This document shows positions 1 to 8,037 of a stretch of DNA of 64,000 nucleotides, piece after piece (positions within the stretch are counted from its first letter, which is position 1; every line of letters begins with the position of its first letter). A model generated the notes under the pieces. That model was given only the letters and a program-made list of their open reading frames with translations. It had not been told where the DNA came from and ran no database searches. The DNA lies in the NCBI RefSeq assembly GCF_965139615.1, contig NZ_CBCSIQ010000025.1, forward strand, positions 1-64,000, read 5' to 3'. The DNA is from Kerstersia similis (GTDB lineage: Bacteria > Pseudomonadota > Gammaproteobacteria > Burkholderiales > Burkholderiaceae_B). Both the position numbers and the translations under genes were made by a program.

Positions 1-1424
1 GGGATGAGCTGCGCGCGGCCTTTCTGGCGTCAGGCCAGCAGGCCATCGACGAGCTGGAAAAAAATACGGAAGTGAAATTTGCCGCTGCGGCTGCGCACCC
101 GGACTATCTGGATGGGCCGGGTTCTGCCTTTGGGGGGCGGGCGTTGGGGCCCTTGCCGTTCGATGGGCGTTTGCTGGGGGCGGAATTCGATCGGGTACGT
201 CCGCCGCGCCCGGAGTTCATGGGGCTGGGCGGCATGATGGTCGGGCGGACGGAACTGGCGCAGTTGCTCAAGCCATTTGCCTCTGTCGGGAATCTCAAGG
301 CGACGTTCAGCATTGTGGGCCGTTATGCGCTGGATCGCTTGCGGTATCGGCGCGGTACGCGTCTGCTGATGGGCAATGCGCTGGTCGCGCGCTTGTTCTA
401 CAGCCTGCGGCAACGCAAGGTACCCATACTGTTTGATGCGCCGCTCCAAACGCTGTTGCTGGAGTCCGGCAAGGCAGTGGGCGCGGTTGTGGAGACCCCC
501 CAGGGCCAGAAGCGTATCCGCGCCCGACGTGGCGTCGTCCTGGCCACGGGAGGCGTGGCCTGGAATGCGTCCTTGCGCAAGCAGTATTTCCCGGCGCAGG
601 TCAGCCTAGAATCACAGGCGCCCGAAACCAATACGGGCGACGGCATTGTCCATGCGATGCAAGTGGGTGCTGCGTTCGACGATGGCCATGACAGTCCGGC
701 GTTGTGGATGCCCTGCTCGTTCATTCAGCGTGCCGATGGTTCGCGTGGCATCTGGCCGCACATTTTGCTGGATCGCGCCAAGCCCGGCCTGATTGCCGTT
801 GGCCGGGACGGGCGGCGCTTTGTCAATGAATCGGATTCTTACCATGACTTCTGCATGGGCATGTTGCGCAATGGCCTGAGCGAAGCCTGGCTGATCTGCG
901 ATGCGGATTTCATCAAGTCCTATGGCCTGGGGCTGGTCATGCCCGGCGGCAAGGGGCTGGCGGAAAAACTGCGCAAGGGCTATCTGAGTGAAGCGCCGAC
1001 GCTGGAAGCCTTGGCGGCCAAGGTAGGTCTGGATGCACCGGCCTTGCTACAGACGGTGCAGCGTCACAACGCGTTGGCTCAGACTGGCGTGGATGCCGAT
1101 TTCGGGCGTGGCACCAGCGTGATGAACCGGTTCAATGGCGATGAGTCGCAGCAGCCCAATCCGTGCCTGCGGCCGATCCGTGACCAGGGGCCTTACTATG
1201 CTTTGCGTGTCGTGCCCATGGACCTGGCGTGCAGCGCCGGTTTGCGTGGCGATGTACATGGCCAGGTATTGAACTCGCAGGGGCAGCCTATCGAGGGCCT
1301 GTACGCGTGCGGTAATGACATGAGCTCATTGTTCCGCGGAACCTACCCAGGCCCAGGCACGACAATCGGCCCGGCCATGGTGTTTGGCTGGCGCATCGCC
1401 AAGCACGCGGCAGCCAAGGTCTAG
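1..1424 (+). CDS. FAD-dependent oxidoreductase, FAD_binding_2 / ketosteroid-dehydrogenase-like, 5' partial
   Basis: The reading frame is already open at base 3 and runs to TAG at 1422-1424, so the N terminus, including the Rossmann dinucleotide-binding motif, lies outside the window. What remains is the second half of a flavoprotein of the fumarate reductase / 3-ketosteroid-delta-1-dehydrogenase superfamily. It shows the internal ATGG turn in RGVVLATGGVAWN, the NTGDGI motif, and the C-terminal flavin-binding stretch GTYPGPGTTIGPAMVFG, which follows a LYACGND motif. These enzymes oxidise or reduce C-C bonds using bound FAD. The substrate cannot be read from the sequence. The fragment is about 474 residues, against 550-580 for whole family members. 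It is convergent with gshA, with a palindrome between them. Confidence 0.85.
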   Translation, partial: DELRAAFLASGQQAIDELEKNTEVKFAAAAAHPDYLDGPGSAFGGRALGPLPFDGRLLGAEFDRVRPPRPEFMGLGGMMVGRTELAQLLKPFASVGNLKATFSIVGRYALDRLRYRRGTRLLMGNALVARLFYSLRQRKVPILFDAPLQTLLLESGKAVGAVVETPQGQKRIRARRGVVLATGGVAWNASLRKQYFPAQVSLESQAPETNTGDGIVHAMQVGAAFDDGHDSPALWMPCSFIQRADGSRGIWPHILLDRAKPGLIAVGRDGRRFVNESDSYHDFCMGMLRNGLSEAWLICDADFIKSYGLGLVMPGGKGLAEKLRKGYLSEAPTLEALAAKVGLDAPALLQTVQRHNALAQTGVDADFGRGTSVMNRFNGDESQQPNPCLRPIRDQGPYYALRVVPMDLACSAGLRGDVHGQVLNSQGQPIEGLYACGNDMSSLFRGTYPGPGTTIGPAMVFGWRIAKHAAAKV

Positions 1425-1467
1425 GTTTTCAGGCAGGCGCACCCGGAGCCTGGCGCCAGGCGCGGTA

Positions 1468-1497
1468 TTCCGCTGCCCCTGCGCAGGGGCAGCGGAA
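1468..1497. terminator. 30-bp perfect palindrome between convergent genes, probable bidirectional terminator
   Basis: Arms TTCCGCTGCCCCT and AGGGGCAGCGGAA flank a GCGC centre that is itself self-complementary. The palindrome lies between the stop of the flavoprotein gene (1424) and the end of gshA (1502). No T-run follows on either strand, so it is not a textbook intrinsic terminator. The placement between convergent genes still favours that role. Confidence 0.6.
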
Positions 1498-1501
1498 GGC
1501 G

Positions 1502-3115
1502 TCAGGCAGCGTTGTGCTGCTGGCGCTGGGGACGTTGCAGATTGGCGTGATAGCGTGCCACGTATTCGTCAAAGCTTTCGCGGCGATCGGCTTCCAGGGC
1601 CTGCTGCTCTGCCAGGGAACGCTCGGCCAGCGTCTGATAGTACGCCTGGGTGGCGGCTGCCAGCGGTTGGCTGCGCAGCGTTTCGGCGTGAGCGCGGCTC
1701 GTGCTCAGGCCATATTCGATGAACGAAGCTTGTTCCTGGCGCATTCCGGCCAGCAAGCGGGCTGACGGCGTCAATTCCGGATCGGCCAGCTTGGCCCGCT
1801 GCAAAGCCACCGCTTCGCGGTGGCGCGTGCCGCCATGGACGCGATCGAGCAGGTCGGCGCAGGCATCTACGCGATCCAGAATATCGTTGCCCCACTGTTG
1901 CAGGGAAACCGCCACGCAATTGCGTTCCAGCATCAGGCCGGGCTCGCGGCCCTGGCGCACGACTTTGGCGAAGTTCTGGCTGCTGCGCTCGCAATAGCCT
2001 TGCGGCGTGAAGGTCGGGCTGTCGTCCAGCGCGCAGTAGAGCAGGAAGGCATCCATGAAGCGCATGGTGGCGGCGCTGATGCCTGCCGGCTCGAAAGGGT
2101 CGATATCCAGGCAGCGGACTTCCACATATTGCACACCGCGTTCGTCCAGGGCAGTCAGTGGACGTTCGCAACGCTTGGTGCTGCGCTTGAGGCGAATGTT
2201 CGAGTAATACTCGTTTTCGATCTGCAGCACGTTGGTATTGAGCTGGATCCATTCCCCCTCCCGCTTGGTGCCGAATGCTTCATAGGCCGGCCAGGGCGTG
2301 GTGACAGCGTTGTACAGACGCTCCAGGAAGGTGTCCAGGTCGTTGTAATTGAGCTTCAGCTGGGATTGGGCCTTGTTCTGGTAGCCCAGGTCGCTCATGC
2401 GCAGGCTGGTGGCATGGGGTAGGTAGCGCGTGTCGGCATCCCAACGCTCCAGGCCGCCGTCCGCCGCTGCCGGGAAACTGCTGGCAAGCGCCGGGGAGGC
2501 GCCGAACAGGTACATCAGCAGCCAGCTGGCGCGAGTGAAATTGCGCACCAGCGCGATATAGCCGGCATCGCGCTGTTCCCGCAGGCTGGCGCCCGGGATG
2601 TCCAGCAGGGGCCAGATGGCATCATCCAGCGAAAAATTGTAGTGAATGCCTGCGATGCATTGCATCGAGCGCCCATAGCGTACCGCCAGCCCGCGGCGAT
2701 AGACATGCTTGAGCATGCCGCTGTTGGAGGTGCCGTACCAGGCGATGGGAATTTCCGAATCGGCGGGCAGGCGCGCCGGCATCGAGTGATTCCAGATCAG
2801 CTCATCGCCCAGCACGGCGTAGGTCGCGCGATGGGTATCCAGCAGCGCGGCCAGTACATCATCCGTGCGTGGGAACGGATCGGTGATCAGTTCCAGCAGC
2901 GCTTCAGAATAATCGGTCGTGATATGTGGATGCGTCAGCGCGGCACCCAGGGCAGCGGGGTGGGGAGCCTGCGATAGCTGGCCTTGGGCGTTGACGCGCA
3001 GCCCCTCTTTCTCGATACCGCGTTGCGTACGTTCGAGAATGTCACGCTGATTGTCCAGGCGTTGCAGGCGAGATAGCAGAAGATCGGTCACATCGACTCT
3101 TTTTATCGTAATCAC
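1502..3115 (-). CDS. gshA: Glutamate-cysteine ligase
   Basis: First enzyme of glutathione synthesis: ATP-dependent joining of glutamate and cysteine through the gamma-carboxyl, in the cytosol. The protein is about 537 residues, close to the roughly 520 of the proteobacterial GshA family. It carries the family motif WIQLNTNVLQIENEYY, followed by a basic stretch and the ERGVQYVEVRCLDIDPF segment that lines the active site. The frame opens with GTG at 3115, but a second GTG eight codons later is also possible and neither has a strong ribosome binding site, so the start is uncertain by a few codons. gshB is not in the window. Confidence 0.95.
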   Translation of the reverse strand: MITIKRVDVTDLLLSRLQRLDNQRDILERTQRGIEKEGLRVNAQGQLSQAPHPAALGAALTHPHITTDYSEALLELITDPFPRTDDVLAALLDTHRATYAVLGDELIWNHSMPARLPADSEIPIAWYGTSNSGMLKHVYRRGLAVRYGRSMQCIAGIHYNFSLDDAIWPLLDIPGASLREQRDAGYIALVRNFTRASWLLMYLFGASPALASSFPAAADGGLERWDADTRYLPHATSLRMSDLGYQNKAQSQLKLNYNDLDTFLERLYNAVTTPWPAYEAFGTKREGEWIQLNTNVLQIENEYYSNIRLKRSTKRCERPLTALDERGVQYVEVRCLDIDPFEPAGISAATMRFMDAFLLYCALDDSPTFTPQGYCERSSQNFAKVVRQGREPGLMLERNCVAVSLQQWGNDILDRVDACADLLDRVHGGTRHREAVALQRAKLADPELTPSARLLAGMRQEQASFIEYGLSTSRAHAETLRSQPLAAATQAYYQTLAERSLAEQQALEADRRESFDEYVARYHANLQRPQRQQHNAA

Positions 3116-3242
3116 AGGGAGCCGATTTTACGGGTTTGCTGGCCGCTCGGTGCTTAATCCCTACCGGAAACAGGTAAAACCCAGGGCTTTGTCCTGCCCG
3201 CCGGGGGCAAGCAAGCCGGTTTTCGTGAGGCAGGGCCTTGTT

Positions 3243-3518
3243 TCAGGCAGGCATGGCGCTATGATGCCGAGAGGCTGGCAGATCCGTACCATGCCAGGGC
3301 GGGATGGGATGAATCAGTCTCTGGTGCATGGCCAGCAGGATGGCGGCGCGCCTGCCATTGACACGCAATTTGCGGCTGGCGTTTTGCAGGTGGAAGTTCA
3401 CGGTGCGTTCGCTGATCCCGAGAATGACGCCGGTTTCCCAGCTTGTCTTGCCGTGCGCCGCCCATACCAAACACTCCTGTTCCCTGGCGGACAGGAGATT
3501 GTGTGTGAAGAGTGTCAT
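3243..3518 (-). CDS. Solo LuxR-type helix-turn-helix protein (91 aa)
   Basis: The small protein consists almost only of a LuxR/GerE DNA-binding domain. The sequence LSAREQECLVWAAHGKTS, then a helix with ISERTVNFHLQNA, then a basic RKLRVNGRRAA segment, matches the four-helix fold of quorum-sensing regulators. There is no autoinducer-binding or receiver domain, and an in-frame TAG two codons upstream of the ATG rules out a longer protein in this frame. It is divergent from the AEC transporter gene, whose start lies about 120 bases away, so local control is possible. It could be a true single-domain regulator or the remnant of a longer LuxR protein. Confidence 0.7.
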   Translation of the reverse strand: MTLFTHNLLSAREQECLVWAAHGKTSWETGVILGISERTVNFHLQNASRKLRVNGRRAAILLAMHQRLIHPIPPWHGTDLPASRHHSAMPA

Positions 3519-3638
3519 AGCCTATGTTCCAACCTGCCGCATGACAGGAAGCGGCAGTGAGAAAGATTATTGTTACGTTTTTATGGTGGAGCAAGGGCTT
3601 ATGCACACATGCATAGTGCCTTGCCGCCAAGGATACGC

Positions 3639-4541
3639 ATGGCACCAATTTCGATGATGCAGTTCTACCTGAGCGCGCTGGCATTGCTGGCGCCTACCAT
3701 TGTCGTGGTCGGGACGGGATTTGTCTGGGGGCGGCGCAGCCTGCCTTTTGCTGGCCAGTTTATTTCGCAGCTGGTGACGCTGGTGGCGACGCCGGCACTG
3801 GTGTTCCATACGTTGATGAGCAGCACGCTGGACAATGCGCTGCTGGCGGATGTCGTGCTGCTGACTCTGGCCTGTATGCTGGCTGTGACGCTGGTGGCTG
3901 CCGTCGGCCTGAAACTGGCCGGGCTGCCGGTGCGCAAGCTCTTGCCGACGACCAGCATGCCCAATGCCGGCAACATCGGTTTGCCGGTGTCCTACATGGC
4001 CTTTGGTGAGACCGGGCTGGCGGTGGCCGTGGCGATTTTCACGGTGTCGTCCTTTCTGCAGCACACTGTGGGCTTGCGTATCCTGCCCGGCGGCGTGGCG
4101 CGTGGCGGGGCCTGGCGCAATCCGACGATGGCCTTGTGCGTGCTGGCGGTCATATTGCGCGCATTGGGGTTGGAGTTGCCGGGCTGGACGCTGGAGTCGG
4201 CGCGCCTGCTGGGTAGTCTGGCCGTGCCCCTGATGCTGATCAGCCTGGGCCATGCCTTATCGCAGATTCCGGCGTCAGGCCTGCGGGCGGGTTCGCTGAT
4301 GGCGGCCCTGCGCCTGCTGGGGGGCTGCGCCACGGCGCTGCTGGTGACCTGGGCGCTGGATGCGCCGCCGCTCATTGCCAATGCCGTGGTGCTGCAGATG
4401 TCCATGCCGTGTGCCGTCATGAGCTATATGTATGCGCGCACCTATACCGATCGGGGTGATGAGGCGGCCGGGGCGGTGCTGGTTTCCACGGGGGTATTCC
4501 TGGTCTTCGCACCCCTGCTGTTGTGGTTTCTGCGGGTGTAG
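3639..4541 (+). CDS. AEC-family transporter (auxin efflux carrier family)
   Basis: Integral inner-membrane protein of about 300 residues with roughly ten hydrophobic segments, the usual size and shape of bacterial AEC permeases. The motif TTSMPNAGNIGLPVSYMAFG around residue 108 is the family's conserved N-G-N-x-G-x-P signature in the centre of the fold. I place the start at ATG 3639 because AAGGA lies five bases upstream; an upstream start at 3570 would add a stretch with no membrane character. Family members export carboxylates such as malate or related anions; the substrate here is unknown. It is divergent from the solo LuxR gene. Confidence 0.85.
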   Translation: MAPISMMQFYLSALALLAPTIVVVGTGFVWGRRSLPFAGQFISQLVTLVATPALVFHTLMSSTLDNALLADVVLLTLACMLAVTLVAAVGLKLAGLPVRKLLPTTSMPNAGNIGLPVSYMAFGETGLAVAVAIFTVSSFLQHTVGLRILPGGVARGGAWRNPTMALCVLAVILRALGLELPGWTLESARLLGSLAVPLMLISLGHALSQIPASGLRAGSLMAALRLLGGCATALLVTWALDAPPLIANAVVLQMSMPCAVMSYMYARTYTDRGDEAAGAVLVSTGVFLVFAPLLLWFLRV

Positions 4542-4574
4542 GCAGAGGTGGCTGGCGCGATGGTTGCCAGATGT

Positions 4575-4605
4575 TTGCAGCCCCTGGCGCTATCCGGGTT
4601 TATAC
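4575..4605 (+). promoter_or_regulatory. Possible promoter of the metX leader
   Basis: TTGCAG at 4575-4580 and TTTATA/TTATAC at 4599-4605 are separated by 18-19 bases. Transcription from here would begin around 4612 and cover the whole riboswitch. The match to the sigma-70 consensus is moderate. Confidence 0.35.
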
Positions 4606-4647
4606 GGTCGGGGGGCGCGGGAAGTGCTAGAATTCCCACTCAACTTC

Positions 4648-4704
4648 AATGGCGCCGATTTGCTTGATCTGCTTGCGGGCGCCCGATAAATCCCGCTAAA
4701 GAGG
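4648..4704 (+). promoter_or_regulatory. SAM-II riboswitch (metA/metX type)
   Basis: The segment fits the SAM-II H-type pseudoknot. P1 arms are GGCGCC at 4651-4656 and GGCGCC at 4678-4683. The conserved GATTT follows the first arm (4657-4661), and CGATAAAT follows the second (4684-4691). GCGGG at 4675-4679 can pair with CCCGC at 4692-4696 to form P2. The conserved GCTAAA lies at 4695-4700 and runs straight into the metX Shine-Dalgarno sequence AGAGG (4700-4704), five bases before the GTG start. Binding of S-adenosylmethionine would therefore hide the ribosome binding site and shut off homoserine acyltransferase synthesis. Recognition is by eye against the known SAM-II sequence pattern. Confidence 0.9.
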
Positions 4705-4709
4705 TCCAT

Positions 4710-5972
4710 GTGACTCCTTCATCCGTATCTCTGAACGCCACCGGCATTGGCTCGTGCGTGGCTCAACCCTCATTGCAGACTGCCATACCGGCGGGTTCCG
4801 TCGGTGTGGTCCGGGCACAGAAAATCGCTTTCGATGAACCGCTGCAACTCGTCAGCGGCCAGGTGTTGCCCAGCTATGAGCTGGCCATCGAAACCTATGG
4901 CGAGCTCAACGCAGACCGTTCCAATGCTGTCCTGATCTGCCACGCGCTGAATGCCTCGCACCATGTGGCCGGCATCAATGCCGATAATCCCAAGGACGTG
5001 GGCTGGTGGGACAACATGGTAGGCCCCGGCAAGCCGGTAGATACCAACCGTTTCTTTGTCATTGGCATCAATAACCTAGGTTCCTGCTTCGGTTCCACCG
5101 GGCCCGCCAGCATCAATCCTGCGACCGGCAAGCCCTGGGGGGCAGCCTTTCCCGTGGTAACGGTCGAAGATTGGGTGCATGCCCAGGCGCGTGTGGCCGA
5201 CTATCTGGGTATCGAGCGCTTTGCTGCCGTGATGGGCGGCTCGCTGGGGGGCATGCAGGCGCTCAGCTGGGCCATTACCTGCCCGGAGCGGGTGGCCCAT
5301 TGCGTCGTGATCGCCAGCACGCCGCGCCTGTCGGCGCAGAATATCGGCTTCAATGAAGTGGCGCGGCGCGCCATCATTACCGATCCCGATTTCCATGGCG
5401 GTGATTATTACGCCCATGGCACGGTGCCGGCGCGGGGCCTGTCGGTCGCGCGCATGGTGGGACACATCACCTATCTGTCGGATGACGACATGGCCGAGAA
5501 ATTCGGCCGCGTGCAGCGTGAGCCCGCAGCCAATGGCGATTACCACTATGGCTACGATGTGGAGTTCGAGGTGGAGTCTTATCTGCGCTACCAGGGCGAG
5601 AAGTTCTCGCGCACCTTTGACGCGAATACCTATCTGCTGATTACCCGTGCGCTGGATTATTTCGATCCGGCGCGGCGCACCGGAGGCGACCTGGCGCGCG
5701 CGTTGGCACCGGCCACGGCAGATTTCCTGCTGGTGTCATTCACGACTGATTGGCGCTTCTCGCCGGAGCGTTCGCGCGAGATCGTCGGTGCCTTGCTACA
5801 GAACGACCGCTCCGTGACCTACGGTGAAATCAATGCGCCGCATGGCCATGATGCCTTCCTGCTTACGGATTCGCGCTATCACGCGCTGGTGTCCGCATAT
5901 TTCGACAGGGTGGCGCGGGCATGTCACCTGGGGGAACGCCAGGCGCTGGTGCAGGCAGGAGAACAGGCATGA
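4710..5972 (+). CDS. metX: Homoserine O-acyltransferase (MetX)
   Basis: Alpha/beta-hydrolase enzyme that acylates the hydroxyl of homoserine (acetyl-CoA or, in some MetX proteins, succinyl-CoA) to commit it to methionine synthesis. The nucleophile motif GGSLGG places the catalytic Ser near residue 178, with Asp near 347 in TTDWRF and His near 380 in PHGHDAF; the length of 420 is typical for proteobacterial MetX. Translation must start at GTG 4710: the ATG two bases earlier is followed at once by TGA. The AGAGG ribosome site is part of the SAM-II switch. The stop overlaps the metW start (ATGA), so the two are coupled. Acyl donor specificity cannot be decided here. Confidence 0.95.
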   Translation: MTPSSVSLNATGIGSCVAQPSLQTAIPAGSVGVVRAQKIAFDEPLQLVSGQVLPSYELAIETYGELNADRSNAVLICHALNASHHVAGINADNPKDVGWWDNMVGPGKPVDTNRFFVIGINNLGSCFGSTGPASINPATGKPWGAAFPVVTVEDWVHAQARVADYLGIERFAAVMGGSLGGMQALSWAITCPERVAHCVVIASTPRLSAQNIGFNEVARRAIITDPDFHGGDYYAHGTVPARGLSVARMVGHITYLSDDDMAEKFGRVQREPAANGDYHYGYDVEFEVESYLRYQGEKFSRTFDANTYLLITRALDYFDPARRTGGDLARALAPATADFLLVSFTTDWRFSPERSREIVGALLQNDRSVTYGEINAPHGHDAFLLTDSRYHALVSAYFDRVARACHLGERQALVQAGEQA

Positions 5973-6604
5973 GTGAAATTGTCGGCGTCAACGGCATGAT
6001 CGTACGCGGCGGTACGGCGCTGCGTCCGGATCTGGCACGTATTGCCAGCTGGATCGAACCGGGCAGCCGTGTGCTGGATCTGGGCTGCGGGGACGGTACG
6101 CTGCTGGCTGAGTTGCGTGACCGCCGCCAGGTGCGGGGCCGGGGCGTGGAGCTCAGCGATCAATGCGTGATCGCCTGCGCCCGCCGGGGCGTGGATGTGA
6201 TTCAGCAGAACCTGGAAGATGGCCTGGCGCTGTTTGGCGATCAGGCTTTCGATACGGTGGTGCTATCCAAGACCTTGCAGGCCATGCACAACACGGAGCA
6301 TATCCTCAAGGAAATGGCCCGCGTAGCGCGCTATGGGGTGGTGTCCTTCCCCAACTTCGGCTACTGGCCCCATGGCTGGTCCATTCTGCGCGGCCGTATG
6401 CCGGTGACGGGCGAAATGCCTTATCAGTGGTACAACACCCCCAATATCCATTTGTGTACCTTGAGCGACTTCGAGGATCTGGCTCGCCAATCCGGCCTGC
6501 ATATCCTGGAACGCGCTACCTTCGATCATCACCGTGAAGTGCGCTGGTTGCCAAGCTGGCGCAGCACGCTGGCGGTCTATCGTTTCAGTTCGGTCGGCGC
6601 CTGA
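5969..6604 (+). CDS. metW: Methionine biosynthesis protein MetW
   Basis: Methyltransferase-fold protein of 211 residues with the SAM-binding loop VLDLGCGDGTLLAEL at about residues 30-44. MetW partners MetX in many proteobacteria and is needed for full homoserine acylation activity there; its own chemistry is not settled. The ATG at 5969 overlaps the metX stop in ATGA, the usual metXW arrangement, and both sit under the same SAM-II switch. The C-terminal half with the TPNIHLCTLSDFEDL segment is typical of the family. Confidence 0.95.
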   Translation: MSEIVGVNGMIVRGGTALRPDLARIASWIEPGSRVLDLGCGDGTLLAELRDRRQVRGRGVELSDQCVIACARRGVDVIQQNLEDGLALFGDQAFDTVVLSKTLQAMHNTEHILKEMARVARYGVVSFPNFGYWPHGWSILRGRMPVTGEMPYQWYNTPNIHLCTLSDFEDLARQSGLHILERATFDHHREVRWLPSWRSTLAVYRFSSVGA

Positions 6605-6635
6605 GGCGCGCCGCGGCCGGCGCCAGGAGAGCACC

Positions 6636-7889
6636 ATTCGTATCGCCAGCCTGTTTACCAGCCGCCGTGTCGCTCCGTTGTTCCTGCTGGGCATGGCCAG
6701 CGGCCTGCCGCTGGAGCTGACCGGCAACACCTTGCAGGTGTGGCTGACGGTTGCGGGCGTTTCGCTGCAGGAAATCGGGCTGCTGACGCTGGCAGGCGCC
6801 GCTTATACCCTGAAGTTCCTGTGGTCGCCATTGGTGGATCGTTATGCGCCGCCAGGCCTGGGGCGTCGCCGGGGTTGGATGTTCCTGATGCAGTGGCTGT
6901 TGGCGCTGGCGCTGGTCGGCATGGGGCTGCTTTCGCCGGATGAGTCGCTAGGCACGCTGGCGCTGCTGGCTGTGCTGGTGGCGTTTTTTTCGGCCACGCA
7001 GGATATTGCGTTCGATGCCTATCGCGCAGATCTGCTGCAACCGTATGAGCGTGGCGCCGGTGTTGCGCTATCGGTGCTGGGCTATCGGCTGGCCAAAGTC
7101 GTGTCGGGCGGCCTTGCCGTCGTGGTGGCTGAGAAGTGGCTGGGGTGGGGCAACGTCTATATCCTGATGGGGGTCTGCATGGCGGCGTTCTCCATCGTGA
7201 CCTTGCTGGCAGTGGAGCCTGCGCGCGATGTGCAGGCCCCGGTGTCCTTGCGCGCTGCCGTCATTGAGCCATTCCGCGAGTTTTTCGGGCGTACGGGCGC
7301 CTGGGAAATGGTGCTGTTCATCGTGATCTACAAGCTGGGCGATGCATTTGCTTCGGCGCTGTCGAATACCTTTCTGATTCGTCATGGACAGTTCGATGCC
7401 GAGACGGTGGGATGGGTCAATAACGTGCTGGGCATTGTGGCAACCGTTGTGGGGGCGGTGGTGGGCGGGGCGCTGCTGGAGCGTTTGCGCCTGTTCCGCG
7501 CACTGCTGCTGTTTGGGTTGCTGCAGGGTGCGTCCAATCTCGGTTATGCCGTGATTGCCTGGTATCCGGGCGAGCTGGCCTTGATGGTGCCCATCGTGGC
7601 ATTCGAAAATGTTTGCAGCGGGCTGGGAACGGCTGCTTTCGTGGCCTTGCTGCTGGCGGTGTGCGACGCCCGTTATTCCGCCACCCAGTTTGCGCTGCTG
7701 TCCGCGCTGGCCGCGATCGGCCGCACCTACATTGCCGGGCCGCTGACGCCGCTGCTGGTAGGCTGGCTGGGCTGGGCCGGTTTCTTTCTGGTGTCGGTTG
7801 TGATTGCCGTGCCCGGCCTGTGGCTGCTCTGCCGCCGCAAGACAGAGATCGAAGACCTGGATGCACGGCAGAACCCATCGGGTGGCTGA
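6636..7889 (+). CDS. AmpG-like MFS transporter, apparent ATT start
   Basis: Twelve-segment major facilitator related to the AmpG muropeptide permease: residues 1-40 carry FLLGMASGLPLELTGNTLQ, matching the family's G-F-x-S-G-L-P opening, and the protein ends near 417 residues. The first strong ribosome site in frame is AGGAG at 6625-6629, six bases before ATT 6636, and homology begins just there with IRIASLFTSRRVAPLF. No ATG, GTG or TTG occurs between that site and TTG 6678, which is already inside the first membrane segment. An ATG at 6534 would give a 34-residue extension lying inside metW. The gene may be the third member of the metXW transcript. A role in peptidoglycan recycling is inferred from the family. 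Confidence 0.8.
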   Translation: MRIASLFTSRRVAPLFLLGMASGLPLELTGNTLQVWLTVAGVSLQEIGLLTLAGAAYTLKFLWSPLVDRYAPPGLGRRRGWMFLMQWLLALALVGMGLLSPDESLGTLALLAVLVAFFSATQDIAFDAYRADLLQPYERGAGVALSVLGYRLAKVVSGGLAVVVAEKWLGWGNVYILMGVCMAAFSIVTLLAVEPARDVQAPVSLRAAVIEPFREFFGRTGAWEMVLFIVIYKLGDAFASALSNTFLIRHGQFDAETVGWVNNVLGIVATVVGAVVGGALLERLRLFRALLLFGLLQGASNLGYAVIAWYPGELALMVPIVAFENVCSGLGTAAFVALLLAVCDARYSATQFALLSALAAIGRTYIAGPLTPLLVGWLGWAGFFLVSVVIAVPGLWLLCRRKTEIEDLDARQNPSGG

Positions 7890-7972
7890 GTCCGTGCGTA
7901 CAGGGGGGCGGGGCAGGAAACGGCACGACCGGAGAGTTGCCGGGTAGGCCCGCAGCCAGCCAGGTGCCGCCC

Positions 7973-8008
7973 AAAAAAATGCCGCCGGGCCTGGGTGGGC
8001 CGGCGGCG
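7973..8008 (-). terminator. Intrinsic terminator of the universal stress gene
   Basis: On the minus strand the GCCGCCGG/CCGGCGGC stem (7981-8008) is followed by ATTTTTTT (7973-7980), about 30 bases after the stop of the stress-protein gene. Confidence 0.85.
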
Positions 8009-8037
8009 GTGCGCATGGCGTTGCCGTCAGGCGGGCA

